NCBI RefSeq assembly: GCF_000340215.1
Contig: NW_006921536.1
Coordinates: 1,565,885 to 1,629,884, forward strand
Direction: 5' to 3'
Origin: Pseudocercospora fijiensis CIRAD86
Lineage: Eukaryota; Ascomycota; Dothideomycetes; Mycosphaerellales; Mycosphaerellaceae
Length of the DNA stretch: 64,000 nt
Shown: piece by piece, positions 47,251-57,855 of the stretch
Layout: the number at the start of each line of letters is the position of its first letter
Position numbering within the stretch: the stretch's first letter is position 1
Program-made: the position numbers and the translations under genes
Notes under the pieces: model-generated
What the model saw: only the letters and a program-made list of their open reading frames with translations
The model's database searches: none
Told to the model about the DNA's origin: nothing

Positions 47251-47879
47251 TTTTAGCCTTCTCCTATCTACCTATAGCCTTCTTGTTTTTCGGTACTATT
47301 TTCCGAGGAACCCCCTTCCTTCGTATATACTACGGAGAGCCTTGCTCTTCCGATATCTCGTTCTCGCTACGGTCTCCCTATACTTAGCTTACTTTACCCT
47401 TGCCCTTTAGCCTCTAAAGATATTTATCTACGCGTTTAGGCGACGAGGGCATATCGGTAGGACCTAGAAATTAATAAGCATATAATCGTAAGGAGACATT
47501 AATGCTTCTTACCTTCTAGAACAAATAGTCTTCTATTAAACCGCCTTATTAGGTTATCGTTAGATTCGAATAAAGGATAGTAGCTTAAGGAAGGGGAGGC
47601 AGCCGGCTTAGGAAGGCCCGAAGAGCCGAATCCTTAAGGTATGTTTATCTTTAAGAATATAGGGAAAGGGAAGAAGGAGAGGAAGAGCGAATAGAGAATT
47701 AGAAATAGTCCGTAGGTAAGCGGGGTCGGTTGCTATAGCAACTAGTCTGTTTAGGTCCTAGGAATTCGAAACACATTTCGGATATATACCGGCTATATAC
47801 GCCGGCTATATTACCTTATATATAAACGCTTCGTCTCCTTAAAGCTACTCTAAGCCTATATACGTTTCCGCTTCTCGAC

Positions 47880-50200
47880 CCGGTATCGCCTTCTACCTCC
47901 GCCCTCCTCCTCTTTGTTATCGCTAATTAGGGTTTCGCTTAGACTAAATTTCGTATTCTCTTCGCGCTCCTAGGTTTCTTCGATCTTAAGGTTTTCTAAT
48001 TCCTCGATTAACTCCTTTAGTATAATCTTTAGTAACCTGCCTTAGCGATTCTAGTAGAGGAGATAGTATCGGAATACTATAATAGATTCGAAGGTAGTAG
48101 GCGAGTATGTTCGATTAAAGCGGCCCTAGTAACGAGCGATACTAAAAGACCTCTTATAGCCTATACCTACGCTCGGGATAGCGAGGACGTCCCGAGCGAC
48201 CGACGCTATCGTTAGAAACTTAGGCTCTAACCGCTACTATATAGCGAGAATATCGTCTCCGAATTCGTCTAGAAGACCGGTAAGATCTAGAGATTATTAG
48301 CCCTCTTTCCGAGCCTACGGGTTTATACTTACTCGCGCGCCGATAGAGATCGAACTCTTCTTTATTTACTTTAGTAGTTGCTTCCTCTTCTGCCTCTACT
48401 TCCTACCTACGAAACAGGTATAATATCGGAGCCTTCTAAACCTTCTTTTTCTTTATAGGAGCTATATTTAGACTAGTTTCTTTCCGACGCTCGTAGAACA
48501 TCTTTTCTAGAATAGTCTAGTAATGCTTCGGCTATACCTCGTCCGCCTTCTATTCCGGCCTCTGCTAGTATATATCCTTTTCTACCGGGTTAAGCAAGTA
48601 CGTAACGCTATAGATATCCCCGAACGAGTTAAAGGTAGCACTATAATATTTATGCAACTTAGTATAGGAGGTGTCTATAGCTTTCGTTATAGCTACTTTC
48701 TAGGGAACGCTCTTCTTAGCTAGCTTAGCTACGGTTTCCTCGAGCTCGTTAAAGAGCTAGTTATAGTACGCAAAGACAAGGTAGATCGTCGGTCCTCGGG
48801 TTCTTCTAATTATAGTAGTAACCTTCGCGTAATGCTTACTAATATCGACGAGATACTCTGCTTAGCGCTATTCGGCGGCGGTAAGGCCGAGCTACTTAAT
48901 ACCCTCGGAACTCTAATAGATCTCGAGAGCGGTACGTAAAGTATATCCCCTCGTAACTATATAGAAAGTCGAATCGAACCGGGTCTTAACGTCTTAGGTA
49001 AAACGGAGTAGGCGCTAAGGAGGCCGCTTTTACTATCGCTTATTCTATGCGATATTCTAGGTATCGGTTTTAGGGCGCTCGATTAGGTTCTTTTAAATAG
49101 CCTCGAATCGGTTATATCTCTATAAGCTCGAGTTCGTATATATTACTAGACGACGAAGCTAGAGAAAAAGAGTTAGAACTATACTAGGTTGCTAGCTATA
49201 GGTACCGGCTACGGACAAAAGTTATACCTTATACAAAACGAGAGCGAGGCTCTCTGCCTTATCCCGTCTTATTACTATAATAAGTTTCTCGACTTTCGAC
49301 TTTGCTTTATCCTTATCTAGGATCTTCTATTAGTCGTCGTTTAATAGTGCAATTTTAAGCGTCTTAAAGAGGGCTCGGATCGCGATTTGAACTATATAAG
49401 CGAGATAGGGAAACTTCTATAAGGATATAACTAGCAACGACGTCGGCTCCGATTTAATAGGGCTAGGGCTATTAATAGGCTCCTCTTTATCGTTATTATT
49501 GTACGTATTGTCGTACGTATCCGGAATCGTAGCGAGCTTAATATTCGGAAGATTAAGCTAGATTGTAGACCTTATAATCTCCTCTACGTACTCGACCCTA
49601 TCGATACAATTAGTAATTTTAAAGACATATGCGAGTGAATTATATATACAACGCCTTATGCAATGTTCGATTATTACTAGCGTTGTCCGTAGTAATCGAG
49701 ATTAGTTTCGTTGTTACGCTAACCCTATCTATTACCGTATAGACAAGCTTCGCTATATCCTTACTAGTATAGGAACCTAGAATTTTAGGGAATCCGATTA
49801 TAAGTTCCTAGAGTTTCTAATCCGAATTAATAAAGTATAGTATAATCGAGAGGAAGGAGGCTCTTATAGTCCGGCTTAACTAGCTATCGATAGTAATAGC
49901 TACTCGGCGAGTATTACGGAGGATCTCCCGAATATCGTCTAACGTAGCCTCTTTATTCTTTTCGAATATAATACGCTAGGTTGTCGCGCCGAGAAATAGG
50001 GGAGGGTAGTTTATAAGATATAGGTATATCTTCTATATAGACTCCCTTTCGTAGAAGTCTTCCGGAAGACCGTTTATAGCTAGCATTTCGTTTGCTAGTT
50101 GCTTAAAGTCTTCGGGGGAGAAATCGGTAGCCTTCAATCCTAGAGCTTCCTTAAGCGTAGCCTATAATAATTAGCTAGATCTCTACGGTTGATTTAGATA
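47880..50200 (-). pseudogene. hAT transposase remnant
   Basis: One minus-strand frame with Trp/Gln-type stops shows the hAT order: LGLKATDFSPEDFKQLANEM, a first catalytic region (TLDDIREILRNTRRVAITID then the Trp-to-stop), the second Asp in SITTDNASNN, KTRFDSTFYIVTRGYTLRTA (matching the TRWNSTYDML block), VEYLVDISKHYAKVTTI, SPTIYLVF-type block, LHKYYSATFNSFGDIYSVTY, and the C-terminal dimerisation motif DVLAIPSVGIGYKRSFSIAR. Most of the known hAT landmarks are present in the right order and spacing. An N-terminal BED finger was not recognised upstream of 50,200. Confidence 0.88.
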
Positions 50201-51179
50201 GCCGGAATCTATAGCCGGTAGCTATAGCCGGCAGCTGTAGCCGGCATTTTAGAAGATATACCTCTTTCTAGAACGCTATATCTATATTAACTCTCCTCTC
50301 TCCTTAAGATTCCCGACACCGTTTAGAATAGAGATAGTTCGTAGGCGATGAGTTCCTATTCCCTAGTTTCGGGTGTTTTAAGATTGAACCGTAGAAGTTA
50401 TAGACAATTACTAGTTAACCTTTAAGTCGAGAAGTCGTATAACGGTACAATGCCCCCTTTATAAAGAACTTCTAGAATGTATCCGTTCGCTCCTTACTCC
50501 CCTATCGTATCGAGTACTTCCGGAGTTTACACTCCTTCGAACGTAAGTATAAAGGGAACTATATCTTATAGACCTATTAATTAAACTACTCTATATACTC
50601 GGGTTTCTAAAGATACGCCTAGCTAGCCTTTTCGAAGATTTCCGGGTTAATACTCGATGTTCTTATATCTCCGAACAACCTTCTACTTAGACTCCGTAAA
50701 GGTAAGGACTAGGTAGTAGTACCCTATAATGAATTCCTACTACTAGGATTCGGAGAGGATGAATCTAGCCCTAATCGTAGTCTAGGACTCGATAGGCTCG
50801 AAGGTAAGTATACGACCTCCTCTCGACGTTGTCGCAATCTCGCTCGTATACTAGACTGTTTCGACTGTCGTCTCGTTGTTACCCTTCCTAGTATAGCGCC
50901 TAGTATATATACAATGTCGGTCGGTATGTTTTAAGGTTTCGTACGGTAAGGTAAGGACTTAGGAGTAGTAGATATATACTAGTAGCTATAGAGAAACACC
51001 CTTTCTTTTATAGTATCGTATCGTTAGGAATAGCTAAGTAGTAAATAGCTAGCTACCTTTTTTTTTTGTTTCCTAGCTACCTAACTACTAGATTTTTTTT
51101 CCTAGCTACCCTAGCTAGCCTAACTACTAGAATTTCTTTCCTAGCTACCCTAACTACCTGAATTTTGCCTTCTATACGG

Positions 51180-52330
51180 CGGCTCTCTCCTACTAACGGA
51201 ACCGAGCTACTATACCTAACGAATCTAAGCTCGTTTTCAGTCTTAATCTATCCTCTTTCGGTATAAGACACTCGACAAGCAAATGCTTAGGCCGAGTCTA
51301 ACTACGAAACCTAAGACTAATTAATAGCTCCATTAACTAATCCTAATCCTCGAACTCCTTCCGCTTCTTAGTAAAGACCTTAAAGAGCGCTCGAGCTTCT
51401 TCGGGTGCCTACGGAGTAGTCGAGATAAAGCCGTATCGCTAAAATAGGTAATCCTTCGGAGGCTTATATAGAGATTTAGAGAATTCTAACGCCAACCTAT
51501 CCTACTAGCAGCTTAGATTCCGGATATAAGCCCTCTCTGCCTTAGTAAAGATTTTATGTAGCAGTAGTACTCTGCCTTCGAGAAACGCTTTCTATTTAAC
51601 TATTAGTATCTGCCGGCTACGAACGCCGGCTATATATACCGAGTATAGAATAATTACCTATACCCCTTCCTCCTATAGTAACACTTCTGCCGTCCCTAGA
51701 TACCTAGCCCCGATCGTATTAATCGCAAGCCACTTTGCCTTTATAGACGCAAAGGCTTCGCTCTAATACTAATAAAGAAACTTCTACTCTATATTAAGGA
51801 TATAAAGACGACTAGTCTCGATTCTAATCCTTACTAGCTTTTCGTAGTAGCTTTAACTATAATTTTCTAGATTAATAGGACTTATACCTTAGCCCTTTAC
51901 TAGTATCTCGTCTCTTTAACTATGCTCGATCTACTCCTAGCGCTTATCGTCTATAGCGTTAGGCCCTAAGACTATACCTGTTACTAGATCGACGTATAGT
52001 ATCTCCTCGCTTTTTTTAGTTCCTTTATTCGTAGCATTAAGCTCTATCGCGGTATCCTAAACTCTAGCATTGTTGTTCTCGGCTATCTAAACATCTCCGT
52101 TACTATCGGTCGTATCGATAGAGGTAGCGGCTATAGGTCTAAATACTATTAGTTAACGTGTTAAAGAAAAATATACCGGCTATAGCTGCCGGCTACGGCT
52201 GCCGGCTATAGCTGCTAGCTACGGCCGCTAGCTAGATTGACTTACGCTACTAGAACTTTACGCTCGAAAACTAGCCGCAATTCTTTCCTCCTCTTAGCCT
52301 TCTCTTAGGTTGTCTTCTTATTCTAACCTT
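51180..52330 (-). pseudogene. Minus-strand extra ORF 4 in hAT, unknown
   Basis: Two open blocks, about 52,030-51,650 (EEILYVDLVTGIVLGPNAID) and about 51,600-51,200 (FTKAERAYIRNLSC, APEEARALFKVFTKKRKEFED), read on the minus strand with Trp/Gln-type stops. The frame changes at the GCCGGC cluster at 51,608-51,632, so the cluster either lies in a spliced segment or was inserted into the ORF. No family recognised. Confidence 0.4.
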
Positions 52331-52717
52331 CACTTTTTTCTATAGGCGCTAGCTATCGATAGAATGCCTTATTCTGCGCCTTTCTTCTCTTATCCTTAGC
52401 TCTTTTATCCTTATCTATCTTGTCCTTTCTCTCGCGGTCTCGTACGGAATTCTTCTTCGTAGAGTACTCCTATTTAGTCTTACGCTTTTTAGTTAGACGC
52501 TTAGGCAAAACAAACTCGCGGTCTTTAGTTCTATCTTCTATTTAGCGCGCGGCGCGCTTCTCTCTTACTATTATAAGGGAAAGGGGCGGGGGCGTAGCGT
52601 ATAGTAGTTATTGTTAGTATAGGTATAGAGGAAGAAGTTGAAAGTATAAGAATATCGCGAAGCCCTAATTGTTGCCGCCTACGTAACGTTATATAGGTAA
52701 GCTTTCGCAACTGCGGC

Positions 52718-52940
52718 AACTACGCCCTAGTAATAGCAACTACGCCCTAGCAACGGCAACTACGCCCTAGCAACGGCAACTACGCCCTAGCAACGGTAAT
52801 AAAGCGTAGTAAATACAACCTAGTAACTATTATAGCCGGCAATCGTAGCCGGCAGTCGAATAAGAGTGTCCTTATAGCAAAACTACGCCCTAGTAACGGC
52901 AACTACGCCCTAGCAACGGCAACTACGCCCTAGTAACGGC
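52718..52940 (+). repeat. 20-bp minisatellite near right end of hAT
   Basis: Unit AACTACGCCCTAGYAACGGC: four copies at 52,718-52,797 and three at 52,881-52,940. Each block is followed by a shared segment of about 80-90 bp with two GCCGGC motifs, so the whole is also a higher-order duplication. Subterminal repeats of this sort are where hAT transposases often bind. Confidence 0.92.
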
Positions 52941-53161
52941 AAAAGAGCGTAGTAAATGTAACAGAGTTACTATTATAGCCGGCAATCGTAGCCGGCAGTC
53001 GAATAAGAGTGTCCTTATAGTAAAACCAATACAGTCTCTAGTTTAAACTAGGAATCTATATAGTTCGAAAAAACTAAACCGGAACTAGGGAGCTAGTTCG
53101 CCGCTAAGAAACCAAACTATATACGTTTGGTAGTTCGGAAACCGAACTACTACGGGGTCTA

Positions 53162-53169
53162 GTCGACTA
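53162..53169 (+). repeat. hAT target-site duplication, right
   Basis: GTCGACTA, identical to 43,244-43,251. Confidence 0.93.
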
Positions 53170-53171
53170 AG

Positions 53172-55920
53172 ATATCTTCTAGCGCCCTAAATCCGCTAGG
53201 CGCTAGCAGTAGTAGTAACCTACTAGCCCTAAACCTAGGCGTACTAGTCCCGATCGAAGCCCCCTCCGACAGCGCCTTAGCTACTATAACTAGCCTCGAG
53301 TACTGCTTCTAGATCGTTACCGCCCTTAAAGACCCTTAAGAGAAGATCTAGAACGCTCGCACCCTACTACGCGTTATTAATAGGAATATTAAGAAGGCTA
53401 CTATCTTAGTTACGTATAGTATAAACAACTTGCGTTAGTCTATCGGTAAGCGTATCTTTAAGCGCGAGGTCCTTAACGATATAGATATCGAATAAGCCTT
53501 TCCTATCGTCTATAGCCTCGAGACGGCCGGTACCTAGATTCGCTTGCGCTTTAAGACTCTCGACTAGGCCTTCGAATATTAGGGAGGACTAAGCAGTCTT
53601 TCTAAGAGCCTTATTAACTTCGCCTACGGTAGATAAGAGCGTGCTAAGTAGGTCTCTTCGTTCGTTAATAAGTATAAGGTCCGTCGTTAAGGCGCCGAGT
53701 ATCTTTTCTGCACTATAATCTATCGTATGTCTACCGCTAATAAGAAGGTAGGCAAGTAGTTACTTAACTTGTCCTTTGCGCTTAACGACTTTACGACAGC
53801 CTACTAGAAGAAGCACTACGATGCGATTGTCTAGGTCGACCTTAACGTATAGACAACTAAGGATCTACTAAAAGAGAAGGGCTATCGTATTAATAGTGCA
53901 GGCTTTATTATTAAAGGTTAAGAGGCTCCTATCGTTAATGTCCTTAAACGTAAGGCTCTTCGCCTAGAAACCGAGGCCGATACGGCTACTAGTCTTGCGC
54001 TCGCTATAGAAACATAGGCTAAAGATCGTCGCTCGACCCGCAACCGTAAGGTCCCTTAAGAAGTTTAAGACGAGCGCGCTAAGGCCGAAGCAGCGCGTAA
54101 GAAGGCATTATATGCTCGCTAGGCCCTCCGTAAGGCTACTAAGAAGTATAGCACTCCTTCTAGTACCGACTATAGTACTAACTATAGCACTAACTATAGT
54201 AATTCGGATGTTAATATATTAGATATACTACTAGAAGATGTCTCCTCCGAAGGCTCCTTTAGCGAGCGTAGAGATAGAGGCCTCTCGCCGATCCTATTAA
54301 CTAAGAATATCTATAGTTCTTGCAAGGGCGACTCTATTGCGCACCTTATTACTAACATCGATATAGTTCCTAAAGCCGATATAGGTAAAGCTCCTACCGC
54401 CCTATCTATCTATTAACAGCTCGACGACCTTAGCAAGCTAGGTAAAGACCGGTTTACTATGTGTACTAACTATGTTAAGAAGGCTGCTAAGGTCTATAGT
54501 CTTTACGCTAGTGCTAAGACGAGTGTCCTTATTAGCCGCCTATTAGAGATTAGACGTAATGTCGCTAATTAAGATGCCTTCGCTGCCCTTAAGGCTAATT
54601 AGGCCTATACTAACTAGTTTCCTAGACGCCCTATTACCGCCCCGATATCTCTAGGACTCTACGCGTTTAACCCTACTAGTACTGTTACTCGCGCTCTTAC
54701 GCCGACGGATCGCTAGAGTAAGTTCGTTACCGGTATCCTTAGCTAAGGCACTTCCTTCGACCGCTTTCGCTAGACTAGCAATGCTATCTTCCCTTAAGTC
54801 TTTAGTTAGTTATAAGAGCCTCGTAGAGTATATCTTCCTTTCCTTATCGACCTAATATAGGAGGAGTTTAAAATGTACCTTTAGTATATGCGTGCGATGC
54901 CTAAGTCTAAGCAAGAAGGCCGTAATGCCCTTTAAACTTATAGTATAAGCAACTAAATCGTCCGCTAGTACCCTGCCCTATAGCTCTTAGCTATCGCCCT
55001 TCGACCTAATTACGTATACGAGCTTATCTCTGTCCCTAAGCCTACTAAGTTCTTTAAGGTTAGCGGTACTTATAAAAACTGTCCTTCTAAGGAGTCTGCT
55101 CGTCTCGGATAAGATATAGTTAAGCTCGTAGTAGGCGAGGGTACTAGTTACCTACGCATTAAGGTCTGCCTTATATCTAAGGATAAGACTAGCTACTCTA
55201 CTATTGTCGAAGGCATACATTAGCCCGAGGTCTTTGCGAACTAGGTTAAGAAGCTTAAGGCTCGTAGCCTAGTCCTACTAGGTAAGATCGGTAAGCTTAC
55301 TAATAAGTACCTTACCGACGACGACCTCGACTATATATTCGATAGTTAGCCTAATAGTAAGGGGCGCAAGGCGGAATAGATCCTTAACCCTCTAAAGGAG
55401 TGCGAGGTCTCTATTTAGATACTATACCTACTATATAGTAATCTAAAGACCGAGAGCAACCGTATGTTAATTAACCTAGGCTACTCTCGCGTTATTAATA
55501 GCACTAAGGTTAAGGGTTACGAGAACTTAATAGTCTCTTAGGTTGCTAAAGCGTACCGCAATCTAACCGCCCTCCCGGCCTCTAACTCCTTCGTACTATT
55601 CGCTTTCCCTACGGCGATCTTAGTCGAAGGCCTCGGCTACATCTCCGACGCTCTAGTTAGTAGGATTCCTTAGTTAAGTTACGTTGTTTAGAACGAAGTT
55701 AAACAGATCCTCTAGCTTAATAATAAGGGACTTAAGGAATATCTATATAATTAGGAGAATGCTACGACGGAAAAGGCTGCTAACCTCCTCGTTAATTAAG
55801 CTTACTACGAGGGATAGTACTTCGGTACTAACAGCTTTAACGTATACGGAGGAGATTTCGAGAGCCGACTAGCAGATAAGGTTATTGCTAGTAAGGATTA
55901 CGGCGCGTTAAAGCAATAGT
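53172..55920 (+). pseudogene. Extra ORF of Gypsy element C, unknown function, about 900 codons
   Basis: A single plus-strand frame from the hAT target site to the TAG at about 55,918 is broken only by Trp/Gln-type stops. It lies after pol and about 190 bp before the purine tract and 3' LTR, the place where envelope-like or other extra genes occur in some retroelements. The middle has a Tyr/Ser/Asn-rich repeat (DYSTNYSTNYSNSD, about 54,168-54,203) and an acidic patch. The second half has many Trp and hydrophobic blocks (FVLFAFPTAILVEGLGYIS). I see no signal peptide, clear envelope fusion motif or known enzyme motif. Its start may lie upstream of the hAT insertion (the frame is open for a short way left of 43,244). 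Not recognised. Confidence 0.6.
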
Positions 55921-55977
55921 AGGTCTGTATAGTATTGCTTAGGAAGTTGTTTTTGCATAATTATAGTATCTAGGATT

Positions 55978-56000
55978 AATACTACCCCGGGGGTGTTATT
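55978..56000. repeat. GC-rich palindrome P6 (after extra ORF of C)
   Basis: 23 bp, AATACTACCCCG-type with near-complementary arm ending GTTATT; 58 bp after the extra ORF of C ends. Confidence 0.88.
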
Positions 56001-56107
56001 GCGGAGTTCTGAAAATAGCCTTAGCTAAGAACGCTAAGGATGTATATATGTTTGTTTTAAGCGTGCAATATAAAGCGTATCTAGTTAGACACGAAGAAAG
56101 GGAGGGA

Positions 56108-56386
56108 TATTAGCTAGTAACCGGCCCTACACCTATAGGCTAGTTTTAAGCCTATATAAGAGGCCTCCTTCTACAGAGTAGATAGATTATTAACCTCGTA
56201 TAGTATATTATTTATGTCACACTTCCACAATGCCTATATTGCAGGGCTCTAGTTATTAGCCTAAGCAACCGTCTTATTATCCTATTATGCTAAATATAGC
56301 TGCCTATATTGCTATAGGTTATGTTACCCTCGGTAGCCTATACTATTACTGCTAGTAGTAGTAGTAGTTTTGGTTTCCGTCCTTTA
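56108..56386 (+). repeat. 3' LTR of element C
   Basis: 279 bp, TATTAGCTAG to GTCCTTTA; preceded by a purine tract and followed by ctaa, the target copy. Confidence 0.87.
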
Positions 56387-57653
56387 CTAAGTTGTTAGAT
56401 AAGTATTAGACTAGTATAAAGAACAAGAAGAAGGCTAAGGGCCTATAATGTCGCCTAGGGACAATGCTACCCCTAGGGTGCTATAAGCTAACTAATTAGA
56501 GGCAAGCAATTGTTAGTAATAAAAGACAATAAAACTATACTACTATAGTAAACGCGTACCGAGTGCTAACTAGCGCGCTATAGCGCGTTAACTAATCGCA
56601 TTCTCTTTTATAGAATCTACCTCTTTACTAGCGTACCCTATAAGACCCTTCTCTTAGCGCCCCCTCTTATTCCCTTATCCTATCGAAGATAATAGTATCG
56701 CGCTACGAGCTAGCAGTATGCCGGCGGCTAGCGCGGCTATATTAGTAACGGTGTTACGGAGTGTGTTGTTATTCGAAGAAGGAAGCCGATACGACTATAT
56801 TAGTAACGGTATTACTAATATTATTATTAGTCGAAGAAGGAAACTAGAAGCAAAGTAAAGTTAGCGCTAAGACAGCTAGCGCCGCTATTATTAATATTAC
56901 CTACTTGCTACTATTATTAACCTTACCTATATTAAAACTTTAAGGCTAAGTCAAAATATTAAGGCTTAAAAGATTAAGTAGCTCTATAGACTAACTAACT
57001 AAGGGCAAAACTATAGAGCTAAGCTAGCCGGGGTCGATCTTGCGGATAATAGGTTACTCCTCGATCTTTCCGACCCTTTAAGCGAAGCGAACCTTAACTA
57101 TTGCACTTATAATAGCCTTTACCTATAGAAACTAGAAGAACTAAGTTTTTTGAAAAGATATAATTAGTTAATACTTAAAGGCTGCTAAACCTAACTAATT
57201 AGGGCTAGTAAAACTACGATAGTAAATAATAGTCCTCGTAATAATAAGAACAACCCTCGGAACGGACAAACCCTCGGAGCGGACATTTCTAGGTCTTTTA
57301 AGAGTAGACGCAAAGAACTCGGTACGACATTACTTAGAGCGGAGGTAGGGCTGCAATACCTCGTACGTCTACCTATTATAGTAGGGAAGACGCGCTCGTA
57401 TTATAATTAGTCGAAGGCCCTTAATTCTTATAAATATATATTACTTTATAGTTTATTATATATAGGGATAGCGTAGTTAGAGTTGCATATTATACTATAT
57501 TAGAGGTAAGGTTTGATATAGTTACATAATTAGGTAGTTAAGTGTTTAATTTAGCGCGGGCTAAGTAGCTTATTAGACTTGCTAAGTTAGCGGCAATAGA
57601 GGTCGTAGAATATAGACAGGCTACGAGGGCGCGGCCTTTAGAAGGGAAGCGTA
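56387..57653 (+). pseudogene. 3' part of chromovirus A (end of chromodomain and 3' region)
   Basis: Continues A exactly where it stop at 27,117: the end of the chromodomain (KLLDKY then a Trp-type stop, TSIKNKKKAK), palindrome P7 (56,464-56,484), and about 1.1 kb colinear with 33,807-35,002 of B. It has one internal duplication around 56,730-56,830 (the pieces with gttagtaacggtgttacgg) that B lacks. Confidence 0.87.
56464..56484. repeat. GC-rich palindrome P7 (after pol of A)
   Basis: 21 bp with CCCCTAGGG centre; same place in A as P2 in B, but the centre differs (CCTAGG instead of CCCGGG). Confidence 0.82.
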
Positions 57654-57850
57654 TATTAGGGCTAAAGAGGCTATACGTGATTAGTGTATAACTAGGCTAA
57701 GTAAAGCTAGGGTCTTAGTGCCTTAGGCAGGGCTTAGCGCTTAGCAATAGGCTAACTTGCCTGCCTTCCTCCCTCTTCTTCTAGCTCCTTATCGAATACT
57801 ACTTATACCTACTACTACCCTATCTACCTACTAATATAACCCTTCTTACA
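57654..57850 (+). repeat. 3' LTR of chromovirus A
   Basis: 197 bp, TATTAGGGCT to CTTCTTACA, followed by target copy actat at 57,851-57,855. Confidence 0.88.
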
Positions 57851-57855
57851 ACTAT

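Larger units (their letters stand above)
43252..53161 (-). mobile_element. hAT DNA transposon, 9.9 kb, with extra ORFs
   Basis: Terminal inverted repeats TAGACCCCGCAGTAGTTCGG (left) and the reverse complement at 53,142-53,161 differ at one place (C/T), and an exact 8-bp target duplication flanks them. A hAT transposase remnant lies on the minus strand (about 50,200-47,880). The remaining 7 kb hold at least three paralogous or unrelated ORF remnants, eleven or more clusters of a GCCGGC motif, a 361-bp tandem duplication and a 20-bp minisatellite near the right end. Autonomous hATs are commonly 2.5-5 kb, so this one is much enlarged. It sits in element C, just before or at the 5' end of the extra ORF. 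Confidence 0.9.
27118..56386 (+). mobile_element. Gypsy element C, large, interrupted by B and a hAT
   Basis: Bounded by two identical-length 279-bp LTRs (27118-27396 and 56108-56386) in direct orientation. The target duplication is ctaa or actaa (27113/27114-27117 and 56386/56387-56390); element B, uninterrupted, has actaagttg at this place. A purine tract (gaagaaagggaggga) abuts the 3' LTR. Subtracting B and the hAT with their target copies leaves about 12.3 kb, long for a fungal Gypsy. Order: LTR, a 0.73-kb leader, gag with knuckle, protease, RT-RNase H-integrase, a 1.1-kb spacer, a large extra ORF, LTR. Confidence 0.85.
21461..57850 (+). mobile_element. Chromovirus A (Ty3/Gypsy with chromodomain), interrupted
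   Basis: Bounded by two 197-bp LTRs (21461-21657 and 57654-57850) and a 5-bp target duplication, actat (21456-21460 and 57851-57855). The two LTRs share variants absent from the B pair (cttagtgcc, caatagg, agctcc), which pairs them although 36 kb apart. Removing element C and one target copy (27118-56390) leaves about 7.1 kb, the size of element B. Both LTRs begin TATTAGGG, that is TG to TA by RIP. The element is full-length but dead. It probably served as landing site for the later layers. Confidence 0.88.

Noticed and set aside
52718..52940. Regular 20-bp repeats that might suggest a CRISPR array
   Set aside because: Units are directly adjacent with no spacers, and the host is a eukaryote; this is a minisatellite.
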